13,704 nucleotides of DNA, taken from contig DLQW01000031.1 of NCBI GenBank assembly GCA_002474405.1, positions 1 through 13,704 on the forward strand, in the 5' to 3' direction. This DNA comes from Christensenella sp. UBA7597. Its GTDB lineage: Bacteria; Bacillota; Clostridia; Christensenellales; Borkfalkiaceae. The translations under genes were made by a program, and so were the position numbers. This document shows, piece after piece, positions 1 to 7,317 of this stretch. Within the stretch, counting starts at the first letter, position 1, and each line of letters starts with the position of its first letter. The notes under the pieces are model-generated. The model was not told where the DNA came from, made no database searches, and saw only the letters and a program-made list of their open reading frames with translations.

Positions 1-1127
1 TTTACGCGAACGCGTGCGGGCTTTTAAAGGAAGAAATGCGCATTCTCGGCTCGCTTACGATGGAAGCGGCGGCGCATACCGCCGTGCCCGCGGGCGGCGC
101 GCTTGCCGTGGACAGAGAGAAATTCGCGGCGTACGTTACCGAAAAGATCCGCGGCGAAAAAAACATCCGCGTGATAACGGAAGAAATCGTAAAAATCCCC
201 GAAGTATCGGGCGACGAATACGCGATTATCGCCACGGGACCGCTGACGGCGGACGCCCTGGCGGCGGACATCGAACAAAAAACGGGCAGAAACCTGCACT
301 TTTTCGACGCTTCCGCGCCCGTGATTGCAGCGGATTCCATCGATTATACCCGCGCGTTCACGCAGGACAGGTACGATAAAGGCACGGGCGATTACGTGAA
401 TTGTCCGCTGACGAAAGAAGAATATTACGCCTTCGTCGAAGCGCTGGGAACGGCGGAAAAAGCGGTGCTGCACGATTTTGAAAAAGGCGAAATTTTCGAA
501 GGCTGCATGCCGATCGAAGTGATGGCTTCGCGCGGGAAAGACACGCTCCGCTACGGCACGCTGAAGCCCGTGGGGCTTTGCGAGGACGGCAAGCGCCCTT
601 TTGCGGTGGCGCAGCTGCGCAAAGAAAACGCGGAAGGCACGGCGTACAACCTTGTGGGGTTTCAGACGAATTTGAAATTCGGAGAGCAGAAGCGGGTATT
701 TTCGATGATTCCCGCCCTGAAAAACGCGGAATATCTGCGTTACGGCGTGATGCACCGCAACACGTTTATTCTCTCCCCCGCCGTTTTGAACGCCGATTTT
801 TCGTTTAAATATAATCGGAACGTGCGTTTTGCCGGACAGATTACGGGTGTGGAAGGATATGTGGAAAGCGCCGCTTCGGGACTTTTCGCGGCGGCGTATC
901 TTCTGGACGAATTGACGGGAAACAAACGCGGCACGGCGCCTGCCGAAACGATGACAGGCGCGCTTGCCGCCTACCTCACGGCGCCGAATAAAGATTTTCA
1001 GCCGATGAACGCGAATTACGGAATTCTTCCTCCGTTATCCGTGCGCATCAAAGATAAAAAAGAACGCTATCGGACACTTTCCGAACGCGCGCTGGAAACG
1101 ATGCGCGCCTGGGCGGAACGCCTTTAA
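1..1127 (+). CDS. trmFO: TrmFO, folate-dependent tRNA U54 methyltransferase (5' end outside window)
   Basis: Transfers a methylene group from methylenetetrahydrofolate, with FAD as reductant, to U54 of tRNA to make ribothymidine in the T-loop; cytosolic. The frame is open from base 3, so the gene enters from the left edge; the first in-window codons read [12 protein letters not shown]. About 374 residues are present. Family members are near 435, so the FAD-binding N-terminus and the first catalytic cysteine region (about 65 residues) are missing. Diagnostic blocks are [16 protein letters not shown], the [11 protein letters not shown] block with the second catalytic cysteine (TGC at 504-506), [24 protein letters not shown] and FQPMNANYG near the C-terminus. 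It ends 28 bases before hslV on the same strand and is probably cotranscribed with it. In many Firmicutes trmFO also sits just upstream of hslVU. The annotation is firm. Confidence 0.96.
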   Translation, partial: YANACGLLKEEMRILGSLTMEAAAHTAVPAGGALAVDREKFAAYVTEKIRGEKNIRVITEEIVKIPEVSGDEYAIIATGPLTADALAADIEQKTGRNLHFFDASAPVIAADSIDYTRAFTQDRYDKGTGDYVNCPLTKEEYYAFVEALGTAEKAVLHDFEKGEIFEGCMPIEVMASRGKDTLRYGTLKPVGLCEDGKRPFAVAQLRKENAEGTAYNLVGFQTNLKFGEQKRVFSMIPALKNAEYLRYGVMHRNTFILSPAVLNADFSFKYNRNVRFAGQITGVEGYVESAASGLFAAAYLLDELTGNKRGTAPAETMTGALAAYLTAPNKDFQPMNANYGILPPLSVRIKDKKERYRTLSERALETMRAWAERL

Positions 1128-1155
1128 CAAGAACAGTACAAGGAGAAAAAACAAT

Positions 1156-1794
1156 ATGGAATTTCGGGGCACTACGATTTGCGCCGTAAAAAGAAACGGC
1201 GTTACGGCGATTGCCGGCGACGGTCAGGTTACGCTGGGCGAATCGGTGATTTTTAAAAATTCCGCGGTGAAAGTGCGCCGCATTTACGGCGGCAAAGTGA
1301 TTTTAGGCTTTGCCGGCACTGTAACGGACGCCTTTTCGCTGACGGAAAAATTCGAAGGCATGCTGAACAAATTCGCGGGGAATCTGATGCGTTCCGCCGT
1401 GGAACTTGCGGAGCTGTGGCGCAGCGACAAGATGGGCAGAAAGCTGGACGCGATGATGATTACCGCCGACAAAGATACGTTTCTGATTCTTTCCGGCACG
1501 GGCGAAGTGATCGAACCGGACGGCAACGTGTGCGCCATCGGTTCGGGCGGAAACTATGCCCTTGCCGCGGCGCGCGCCCTGTATTCGGAAACGGATTATT
1601 CCGCGGAACAGATTGCGAGAAAAGCGTTGAAAATCGCTTCGGAAATCTGCGTGTTCACGAACGACAACATCCGCTGCGAAACCATCGGCGAAGAGCTCCC
1701 CTCTCTGCCCGCGGAAAAACCGGGGAAAAAAGCGGCGGCTAAAACAAAAACCGCAGACAAGAAAAGCGCGAAAACCGCGCGGGAGGAAAAGTAA
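1156..1794 (+). CDS. hslV: HslV (ClpQ), threonine protease subunit of HslVU, with lysine-rich C-terminal tail
   Basis: Proteolytic subunit of the cytosolic HslVU (ClpQY) protease, a double hexamer capped by HslU. The sequence begins [11 protein letters not shown]. Aligned to family members, the catalytic threonine is Thr6, exposed after removal of a five-residue propeptide, much like the MKFHGTT start I recall for Thermotoga HslV. Other core blocks are [37 protein letters not shown] and [16 protein letters not shown]. The core ends near residue 181. Residues 182-212 are an extra tail with nine Lys and one Arg among many Ala and Thr, absent from the HslV proteins I know (about 172-181 residues). 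AGGAG at 1141-1145 lies 10 bases before the ATG. The stop codon abuts the hslU start, so the two are translationally coupled. The function is certain; the role of the tail is unknown. Confidence 0.96.
   Translation: MEFRGTTICAVKRNGVTAIAGDGQVTLGESVIFKNSAVKVRRIYGGKVILGFAGTVTDAFSLTEKFEGMLNKFAGNLMRSAVELAELWRSDKMGRKLDAMMITADKDTFLILSGTGEVIEPDGNVCAIGSGGNYALAAARALYSETDYSAEQIARKALKIASEICVFTNDNIRCETIGEELPSLPAEKPGKKAAAKTKTADKKSAKTAREEK
1781..1786 (+). promoter_or_regulatory. Ribosome binding site of hslU inside the hslV tail
   Basis: GGGAGG lies eight bases before the hslU ATG at 1795 and within the last codons of hslV (the ARE part of the tail). hslU has no upstream gap at all, so its initiation depends on a site embedded in hslV coding sequence. 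This couples production of the two protease subunits. Confidence 0.8.
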
Positions 1795-3105
1795 ATGGAT
1801 CTTTCCCCGAAACAGATTGTAGAACAGCTGGATAAATATATCATCGGGCAGGACGAAGCGAAAAAAGCGGTGGCAATCGCGCTGAGAAACCGTTACAGAA
1901 GAAGCCGTTTGCCCAAGGAAGTACGCGAGGAAATCACGCCGAAAAACATTATCATGAAAGGTCCTACCGGCGTGGGAAAAACGGAAATCGCGCGGCGGCT
2001 GGCGAAACTGGTGCGCGCGCCGTTCGTGAAAGTGGAAGCCACAAAGTACACGGAAGTGGGCTACGTGGGCAAAGACGTGGAAGGCATGATCCGCGACCTT
2101 GCGGAGTGCTCGTACCGCCTTGTGAAAGCCGAAAAGGAAGAAGAAGTTAAGGCGAAAGCCACTTCGGCGGCGGAAAAACGCGTTCTGAGAATCATTCTGG
2201 AAGCCAAAAAGGACGAACGCGGAGATACGGCGAAAGAAGTGTTCGAAGGCAGACTTTTAAGCGAGCTGCGCGCGGGAAAACTCAATAATTTCGTGATTGA
2301 AATGGACGTGGAAGATATTCCGCAGCCGATGGAACTTGTGCCCGGCGGCGCTTCCATTTCCATCGGTTCGATTTTCGGGGATATGTTCCGCGGCAAAAAG
2401 AAAAAACGCCGCCTTACCGTAGGCGAAGCGATGGAAATCGCGCTTGCCGAAGAGGCGGATAAGCTTGTGGACGAGGACGCCGTGAAAGCGGAAGCCCTTT
2501 ACCGCGCCGAAAACGACGGCATCGTATTCATCGACGAAATCGATAAAATCGCGGGGAAAGGCGAACGCGGCGCCGACGTTTCGCGCGAGGGCGTACAGCG
2601 CGATATTCTGCCCATCGTGGAAGGCAGTACGGTGGTAACGAAATACGGTCCCGTAAAAACGGACTTCGTGCTGTTTATCGCGGCGGGCGCGTTTCACGTA
2701 TCCTCTATCGAAGATCTGATTCCCGAATTGCAGGGGCGCTTCCCCGTATCGGTGGAGCTGCAATCTTTAACGAAAGAAGATTTCATCCGTATTCTTACGG
2801 AAACGCAGAATTCGCTTACCTTCCAGTACGCGGAACTGCTTTCCGTGGATAACATCGAACTGAAATTCGAACCGGACGCCATAGAACGGATTGCGGAAAT
2901 TTCGGTGGATTTAAACGCCACCAGCGAGGACATCGGCGCGCGGCGGCTGCACACGGTGATGGAATATCTGCTGGAGGACGTTTCTTTCAACGCGGGCGGC
3001 ATGGACGTGCCGGCGCCTATCCCCGTAGTGATCACGGGCGCGTACGTGGACGAGCATTTATCGAAGCTGACGGGCAACCGCGATTTGAAAAAATACGTGC
3101 TGTAA
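1795..3105 (+). CDS. hslU: HslU (ClpY), AAA+ unfoldase of the HslVU protease
   Basis: ATP-driven hexameric unfoldase that recognises substrates, threads them into HslV and activates it; cytosolic. The 436 residues match the family size (E. coli about 443). Visible features are the N-terminal IIGQDEAKKAVAIALRNR block, Walker A GPTGVGKT at 56-63, the GYVG pore loop at 89-92, a helical intermediate domain about 110-235, Walker B IVFIDE at 243-248, and the AGAFHVS...LIPELQGRFP sensor region. The C-terminus reads DLKKYVL, matching the conserved DLSRFIL-type tail that inserts between HslV subunits and switches them on. It begins at the base after the hslV stop. Nothing is missing and the enzyme should be active. 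Many Firmicutes place codY next; here hisS follows. Confidence 0.97.
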   Translation: MDLSPKQIVEQLDKYIIGQDEAKKAVAIALRNRYRRSRLPKEVREEITPKNIIMKGPTGVGKTEIARRLAKLVRAPFVKVEATKYTEVGYVGKDVEGMIRDLAECSYRLVKAEKEEEVKAKATSAAEKRVLRIILEAKKDERGDTAKEVFEGRLLSELRAGKLNNFVIEMDVEDIPQPMELVPGGASISIGSIFGDMFRGKKKKRRLTVGEAMEIALAEEADKLVDEDAVKAEALYRAENDGIVFIDEIDKIAGKGERGADVSREGVQRDILPIVEGSTVVTKYGPVKTDFVLFIAAGAFHVSSIEDLIPELQGRFPVSVELQSLTKEDFIRILTETQNSLTFQYAELLSVDNIELKFEPDAIERIAEISVDLNATSEDIGARRLHTVMEYLLEDVSFNAGGMDVPAPIPVVITGAYVDEHLSKLTGNRDLKKYVL

Positions 3106-3171
3106 CGAAAAACAGCAGAAGAAACAGCCGCTCCGCCCGAACACGGCGCCGCGGCGAACGGAGAAAAAATT

Positions 3172-4422
3172 ATGATTAACATTCCCAAGGGCACGAAAGA
3201 CGTTCTGCCCGAAGATTCTTACAAATGGCGCTATGTGGAAAACACGGCGCGGGAAATCGCGCGGCTGTATTGCCTGAAAGAACTGCGCACCCCCACTTTC
3301 GAACACACGGAACTTTTTAACCGCGGCGTGGGCGACACCACCGACGTGGTTACGAAAGAAATGTATACGTTCCTCGATAAAGGCAACCGCTCGATTACGC
3401 TGAAACCGGAAGGCACGGCGGGCGCGGTGCGCTCGTTTATCGAAAACGGCATGGCAAGCGGCGTTCTTCCCGCAAAAATGTACTACATTACGCCCGCGTT
3501 CCGTTACGAACGCCCGCAGGCTGGGCGGCTTCGCGAATTCCACCAGTTCGGCGTGGAAATTTTCGGGGCGAAAGGCGCGGATACCGACGCGGAAACCATT
3601 CTGCTTGCCGATACGTTTCTTAAAAAGCTCGGCTTGAAAACCCGGCTGCATATCAATTCCATCGGGTGCCCCGCATGCCGCGCGGCATACAACAAAGCGC
3701 TGCGCGAATATTTCGAGCCGCACCTCGACAAGCTGTGCTACGATTGCAAAACGCGTTTCGAAAAAAATCCGCTGCGACTTCTCGACTGCAAGGAAGAGGC
3801 GTGCCGCGAAGTGAACAAAAACGCGCCCTCTATTCTCGATTATCTCTGCGACGACTGCAAAGCGCATTTTTCCGAGCTGAAAGAACGGCTGACGGAAGCG
3901 GGCGTGGAATATACCGTAGACCCGCGCATTGTGCGTGGACTGGATTATTACACGCGCACGGTGTTTGAATTTGTGGCGGACGGAATCGGCGCGCAGGGCA
4001 CGGTGTGCGCGGGCGGAAGATACGACGGACTGATTCGTTCACTCGGCGGCGGCGACGTACCCGCCGTGGGGTTTGCCGCGGGCATCGAACGATTGCTGAT
4101 CGTTATGGAACAATCGGGCGCGGAAATTCCCTGCGACGAAGCGCCGACGGCGTATTTCGCGGGCATGGACGAAGCGTCGCGCAAGAAGGCGTTTGAACTG
4201 ACGACGACGTTGCGCAACCACGGCATCGTTGCCGAATGCGACCACATGGCAAGATCGATTAAAGCGCAATTCAAGTATGCGGACAAAACGGGCGCGAAGT
4301 ACGTTGCCGTCATCGGCGGAAGCGAGCTGGAAAAAGGCGCGGCGACGGTGAAAAACATGGCGACGGGCGAGGCGGACGAAGTAGAGTTTGCGCACATCGC
4401 GGAATATTTCGAAAACAAATAA
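3172..4422 (+). CDS. hisS: Histidyl-tRNA synthetase
   Basis: Class II aminoacyl-tRNA synthetase that charges tRNA-His in the cytosol. Of 416 residues, the N-terminus carries PKGTKDVLP. Motif 2, FRYERPQAGRLREFHQFG, is at 110-127. The histidine signatures are RGLDYYTR at 255-262 and GGRYDGL at 281-287. Motif 3, AVGFAAGIERL, is at 298-308, and the anticodon-binding domain runs from about 325 to the end. The insertion domain holds four close cysteine pairs (166/169, 189/192, 206/211, 226/229). Similar pairs occur in other clostridial HisRS proteins and could bind metal, but this is inference. HisZ is unlikely because all catalytic signatures are present. GGAG at 3160-3163 sits eight bases before the ATG. 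The 66-base leader is too short for a T-box, and no promoter was seen, so it is probably read with hslVU. Confidence 0.97.
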   Translation: MINIPKGTKDVLPEDSYKWRYVENTAREIARLYCLKELRTPTFEHTELFNRGVGDTTDVVTKEMYTFLDKGNRSITLKPEGTAGAVRSFIENGMASGVLPAKMYYITPAFRYERPQAGRLREFHQFGVEIFGAKGADTDAETILLADTFLKKLGLKTRLHINSIGCPACRAAYNKALREYFEPHLDKLCYDCKTRFEKNPLRLLDCKEEACREVNKNAPSILDYLCDDCKAHFSELKERLTEAGVEYTVDPRIVRGLDYYTRTVFEFVADGIGAQGTVCAGGRYDGLIRSLGGGDVPAVGFAAGIERLLIVMEQSGAEIPCDEAPTAYFAGMDEASRKKAFELTTTLRNHGIVAECDHMARSIKAQFKYADKTGAKYVAVIGGSELEKGAATVKNMATGEADEVEFAHIAEYFENK

Positions 4423-4450
4423 AACATACTTACAAAAGAAAATTCATTAC

Positions 4451-4455
4451 GGAGG
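4451..4455 (+). promoter_or_regulatory. Ribosome binding site that fixes the trxA start
   Basis: GGAGG lies seven bases before the ATG at 4463. The frame is open further upstream to an ATG at 4388 inside hisS, but that start would add 25 residues without thioredoxin character and has no comparable site. The 4463 start gives the standard thioredoxin length. Confidence 0.85.
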
Positions 4456-4462
4456 CAGACAA

Positions 4463-4774
4463 ATGAAACAAGTTACGGGCGAAGAATTCGAAGAACTTTT
4501 GAAAGGCGACAAAACGGTGTTTGCGGATTTCTGGGCGACATGGTGCGCGCCCTGCCGCATGCTTGCTCCGATTTTCGAAGGGCTGGCGGAAAAATACGCG
4601 GATAAAGCGGTGTTTGTAAAAGTAAACGTGGACGAACAGACGGAAACGGCTATCAAATGCGGCGTTTCCTCTATCCCCAACGTAATTGCGTTCCGCGGCG
4701 GCGAAGCGGTGGCAAACTCTCTGGGATACGTGCCCGAAAACGAGCTGGAAGATTTTATCATCGAAAATCTTTAA
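4463..4774 (+). CDS. trxA: Thioredoxin
   Basis: Small cytosolic dithiol-disulfide oxidoreductase that reduces protein disulfides and is recharged by thioredoxin reductase. The 103-residue length is typical. The active site reads WCAPC at 27-31, with Ala in place of the usual Gly between the cysteines, a change that commonly shifts redox potential only modestly. The buried DFWATWCAPC strand-loop, Asp22 and the cis-proline loop SSIP (Pro72) are intact. There is one additional cysteine at position 66, which could form regulatory disulfides (inference). It is the last gene of the plus-strand cluster, 40 bases after hisS, and is followed by a strong terminator. No own promoter was convincing in the short gap, so it probably relies on upstream transcription. 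Confidence 0.95.
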   Translation: MKQVTGEEFEELLKGDKTVFADFWATWCAPCRMLAPIFEGLAEKYADKAVFVKVNVDEQTETAIKCGVSSIPNVIAFRGGEAVANSLGYVPENELEDFIIENL

Positions 4775-4807
4775 CGCTTCGGACGGCATCTGAATAACAG
4801 CCATAGC

Positions 4808-4839
4808 AAAAAAGACGGTTTTTAAAACCGTCTTTTTTT
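4808..4839. terminator. Bidirectional intrinsic terminator between convergent units
   Basis: An A-tract, then GACGGTTTT, one T, AAAACCGTC and a T-tract, forming a near-perfect hairpin. Read on the plus strand it ends trxA with seven consecutive T. Read on the minus strand it ends the flavodoxin-SDR operon, because the left A-tract becomes a U-tract. It sits in the 96-base gap between the two converging stop codons. Confidence 0.93.
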
Positions 4840-4870
4840 ACCGTGAAATTCTTATTTGCTTCGGATTTTT

Positions 4871-5704
4871 TTAATTTTTTGCGGGTTTTAATTCGCTGTA
4901 GAAATACGAAGCCGTGGCGCCGCCGTCGATTAAAACGTCGGTTCCCGTGATAAACGCGCCTTTATCGCTCATTAAAAGTTCTGCCACGTTTGCCACTTCG
5001 TCCGCCGTGCCGGGGCGATGCGCCGGACATTTCGCAAACATGTTTTTATAAAAATCGCCGCGAATCCCGTTAAATTCGTCGATGGCGAGCGGCGTTACGA
5101 TGATTCCGGGGGAAATCGAATTGAGCCTTGCGCCGCGTTTTCCCCACTTTACGGCTTCCGCCATCACCCGCTTTTCGTTGCAGCGCTTCGCCATCTGATA
5201 GGCGTGCAGCGTGTCTTTTATATTCCGCGGCTGCAACATTTCAAGGCTTAATAACTCTTCGACGGGCGTGGTTGCCAGAAGTTCGTCCTCTTCCGCCGTA
5301 AGCTGCGCCATGCGGTGCCCCGACTGACTGGAAATCGTTATTCCCGCGCCGCCCTCGGCTATCACTTTGCCCGTTTCTTCCAGAAGCACGGCGGTGCCGT
5401 ATAGATCTACTTTCAGTATCGCTTCTATCGGCGCCTGACTGGGCGAAACGCCCGCCGCGTTGACCAGCATTTTAATTTCGCCGTACTCCTGCGCCGTTTC
5501 TATCAGGCGGCGTATCGAATCGCGGGAGGATAAATCGGCTTCCGTGCATACGGTATCGAAGCCCGCGGAATTCATAATATCCGAAATCGTCTGCGCGTTC
5601 CGGATGTTTTTATCGCCGATGACGATTTTTTTGCCGTATCCGAGCCGCCGCGCGATTGCCATGCCGATTTGCCCGGCGCCCATTAAAATCATTACGTCTT
5701 TCAT
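4871..5704 (-). CDS. SDR-family NAD-dependent oxidoreductase
   Basis: Short-chain dehydrogenase/reductase of 277 residues; substrate unknown. The nucleotide loop is GAGQIG at 9-14, closer to the generic Rossmann GxGxxG than to the classical TGxxxGxG. Asp31 at the end of strand 2 suggests NAD(H) over NADP(H). NAAG is at 82-85, Ser125/126 lie in ITISSQSG, and the catalytic pair is Tyr169 and Lys173 (YQMAK). The Ser-Tyr spacing is over 40 residues instead of about 13, because a helical segment (roughly 133-165) is inserted. A similar insertion is known in Comamonas 3-alpha-hydroxysteroid dehydrogenase/carbonyl reductase. SISPGIIVTP and GTDVLIDGG complete the fold. It starts one base after the flavodoxin stop codon; GGAG at 5714-5717 overlaps the flavodoxin 3' end, so the two are coupled. 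Family is certain, reaction is not. Confidence 0.9.
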   Translation of the reverse strand: MKDVMILMGAGQIGMAIARRLGYGKKIVIGDKNIRNAQTISDIMNSAGFDTVCTEADLSSRDSIRRLIETAQEYGEIKMLVNAAGVSPSQAPIEAILKVDLYGTAVLLEETGKVIAEGGAGITISSQSGHRMAQLTAEEDELLATTPVEELLSLEMLQPRNIKDTLHAYQMAKRCNEKRVMAEAVKWGKRGARLNSISPGIIVTPLAIDEFNGIRGDFYKNMFAKCPAHRPGTADEVANVAELLMSDKGAFITGTDVLIDGGATASYFYSELKPAKN

Positions 5705-5705
5705 T

Positions 5706-6242
5706 TTATTTTACTCCTTTTTCTGCATTTTCTACCGATTTTTTCGCCCATTCCGCCACCATTTTACGGGAAGCGGCTGCCGAAGCGCCCCTTACGGGCA
5801 AGCCTTTTTCTATCTTCGCGCCCGTGCAGATTTTCGCCAGATCGCGTTCGCTGTACCCCATGCCGCTGCCCTCGTTCGTACAGAACGGAAAAATTGTTTT
5901 CCCCGCGAAATCGCAGTTTTCCAGCAAAGAAAACATCGCCATGGGCATCGTTCCCCACCAGTTGGGAAACCCCACGAATACGACGTCATACTCTTCCGCG
6001 CTGCGAAGGTAGCGCCTGAGAACGGGACGGGCGTTGTTTTCCAGCTCCCGCTTCGCTTCCTCGGTACATTTGTAATAATCGTTGCTGTACGGCTTTTCCG
6101 TTTCCACTTCAAACATCTCTCCGCCGACGGCTTCGCGGATAAATTCCGCCACGATTTCCGTATTGCCGCGCGAAAGATTTTCAATGCTTCCGTTTATGTA
6201 ATTCTGCCCTTTTCTCGAATAATATACGATTAAATTCGCCAT
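5706..6242 (-). CDS. Flavodoxin-family protein
   Basis: FMN-binding electron carrier or NAD(P)H:quinone-type reductase, 178 residues, cytosolic. It opens LIVYYSRKGQNY and then GNTE at 26-29. The phosphate-binding loop thus seems expanded by about 14 residues relative to the SRTGNT of plain flavodoxins, a layout I recognise from a subfamily of Firmicutes flavodoxins (YSRxGxNYxNG...GNTE). The FMN-stacking loop is GFPNWWGTMP at 91-100, and the FPFCTNEGSGMG block holds the second flavin loop. The start is supported by AAGGAGG at 6251-6257, eight bases before the ATG. It is the first gene of a two-gene operon with the SDR and has a near-consensus promoter and a LysR-type operator upstream. An electron-transfer or detoxification role together with the SDR is inference. 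Confidence 0.9.
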   Translation of the reverse strand: MANLIVYYSRKGQNYINGSIENLSRGNTEIVAEFIREAVGGEMFEVETEKPYSNDYYKCTEEAKRELENNARPVLRRYLRSAEEYDVVFVGFPNWWGTMPMAMFSLLENCDFAGKTIFPFCTNEGSGMGYSERDLAKICTGAKIEKGLPVRGASAAASRKMVAEWAKKSVENAEKGVK

Positions 6243-6270
6243 ATGCCGAACCTCCTTTGTTTACGCTTCT

Positions 6271-6299
6271 ATTATACACGCTTTCCGACGATTTTTCAA
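6271..6299 (-). promoter_or_regulatory. Sigma-A promoter of the flavodoxin-SDR operon
   Basis: On the minus strand, TTGAAA (6294-6299), a 17-base spacer and a perfect TATAAT (6271-6276). Transcription should start near 6264, leaving a leader of about 22 bases with a strong AAGGAGG site. It lies downstream of the lysR terminator, so the operon has its own start. Confidence 0.88.
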
Positions 6300-6320
6300 T
6301 CTTGTTTCCGACGGCAAACG

Positions 6321-6335
6321 ATAAGTAAAACTTAT
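6321..6335. promoter_or_regulatory. Putative LysR-type operator, ATAA-N7-TTAT dyad
   Basis: ATAAGTAAAACTTAT is a perfect 6-bp inverted repeat around three bases and fits the LysR-family T-N11-A rule. Its centre (6328) is at about -64 of the predicted flavodoxin start site, where LysR-family recognition sites usually lie. The same ATAA-N7-TTAT pattern is described for CcpC of Bacillus. Binding by the adjacent regulator is inferred. Confidence 0.7.
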
Positions 6336-6340
6336 AAATG

Positions 6341-6364
6341 AAAAACGCTCCCGCAAAGGGAGCG
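6341..6364 (-). terminator. Intrinsic terminator of lysR
   Basis: On the minus strand, CGCTCCC (6358-6364), a five-base loop, GGGAGCG (6346-6352), then five T (6341-6345). It starts seven bases after the lysR stop codon and separates lysR from the flavodoxin promoter. Confidence 0.9.
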
Positions 6365-6370
6365 CGCAGA

Positions 6371-7255
6371 TTATTCCGTAAATTGTTTCCGTAACGTTGC
6401 CGCAAATTCTTCCACATAATAATTTGTTTTTTCTTTCTTCCAGAACGCGCAGTACGTTCTTACGATCGGCGAACCGTCCGCGCGCTTTACTTCGCGGGCG
6501 ACAAGCGGCGAATTGTCCACGGCGTTCACCCGTTCCACAAGCATATACCCCCGCCCGGAAAGCGCGGTGAGCCTCGCTTCGTCCAGACTTTCGGCAAATT
6601 CGAAAATTTTACCTATCCCCAGCGTTTTTTCGTAAAAATCCCGTTCTTCGTCCTGCCTGTTTTTTTCCGCCACCAGAATGCACGGGTATGCTTCCAGATC
6701 CCGCACGGTGATTTCTTTCAGCGAGGCAAGCGGGTGTCCGGGCGAAAATTCCACGTATGCGGGACTTTGTTTCAGCACGTAATTTTCGTATTCGTCGGAA
6801 AACGCGCGGCGCTGATCGTTGATGACAAGCAGCGTTTTTCCGCTTCTTAAAAAATCATACAGTTCTTCATGCGTGCCCTTGCGTACGCCGATATTCACCT
6901 CCGGATAAATTTTCGAAAAATCGGAAACGGCGCGGAACAGTTCCAGTCCGTCGTACCCCGAAAGATACCCGATCGATAAATTCAGTTCGTCGTCGGAACC
7001 GATTCTTGCCGTTTCTTCTTTCAGCGTTTCCACGTCCTGCAAAATTTTTTTGCCGCGCTTATAAAAATATTCGCCTGCGGCGGTCAGAGTAAATTTTCTG
7101 CCGCTGCGCTTATACAGTTTTACGCCCAGTTCGTTTTCCAGCGCGCCGATTTGCTGAGAAACGGCGGACTGAGAAATATAGCACCGTTCCGCCGCCTCGG
7201 TGAAACTGTTACATTCCGCTACCGTTACGAAATATCGGATTTGTTGCAATATCAT
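6371..7255 (-). CDS. LysR-family transcriptional regulator
   Basis: DNA-binding regulator of 294 residues. The N-terminal winged helix-turn-helix spans about 1-60 (SFTEAAERCYISQSAVSQQI at 17-36, then LENELGVKLYKR), followed by a linker helix and a two-lobed effector-binding domain from about 90 to the end. The effector cannot be read from sequence; cysteines at 15 and 25 lie in the DNA-binding domain. It precedes the flavodoxin-SDR operon in the same direction, and an ATAA-N7-TTAT dyad lies between them, so it is the obvious candidate regulator of those genes. That link is inference. The usual divergent LysR layout is absent. AAGGA at 7268-7272 is about 12 bases before the ATG, a rather long spacing. 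Only 23 bases separate the preceding terminator from the start codon, and no clear promoter was found for lysR itself. Confidence 0.93.
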   Translation of the reverse strand: MILQQIRYFVTVAECNSFTEAAERCYISQSAVSQQIGALENELGVKLYKRSGRKFTLTAAGEYFYKRGKKILQDVETLKEETARIGSDDELNLSIGYLSGYDGLELFRAVSDFSKIYPEVNIGVRKGTHEELYDFLRSGKTLLVINDQRRAFSDEYENYVLKQSPAYVEFSPGHPLASLKEITVRDLEAYPCILVAEKNRQDEERDFYEKTLGIGKIFEFAESLDEARLTALSGRGYMLVERVNAVDNSPLVAREVKRADGSPIVRTYCAFWKKEKTNYYVEEFAATLRKQFTE

Positions 7256-7278
7256 TTCTTTTTCCCGTCCTTTTTACT

Positions 7279-7308
7279 AAAAAACACTGCGGAATAACGC
7301 AGTGTTTT
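7279..7308 (-). terminator. Intrinsic terminator of the opp operon
   Basis: AAAACACTGCG (7281-7291) pairs with CGCAGTGTTTT (7298-7308) across a six-base loop. On the minus strand the hairpin runs into a T-tract (7279-7284). It lies just after the stop of the small membrane protein and closes the transporter operon. Confidence 0.9.
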
Positions 7309-7317
7309 ATCTTTGAA

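Noticed and set aside
3106..3171. A possible T-box leader or separate promoter for hisS, and a GC palindrome CGCCGCGGCG at 3147-3156.
   Set aside because: Sixty-six bases is too short for a T-box, no terminator/antiterminator pair is present, and the palindrome has no loop or T-tract.
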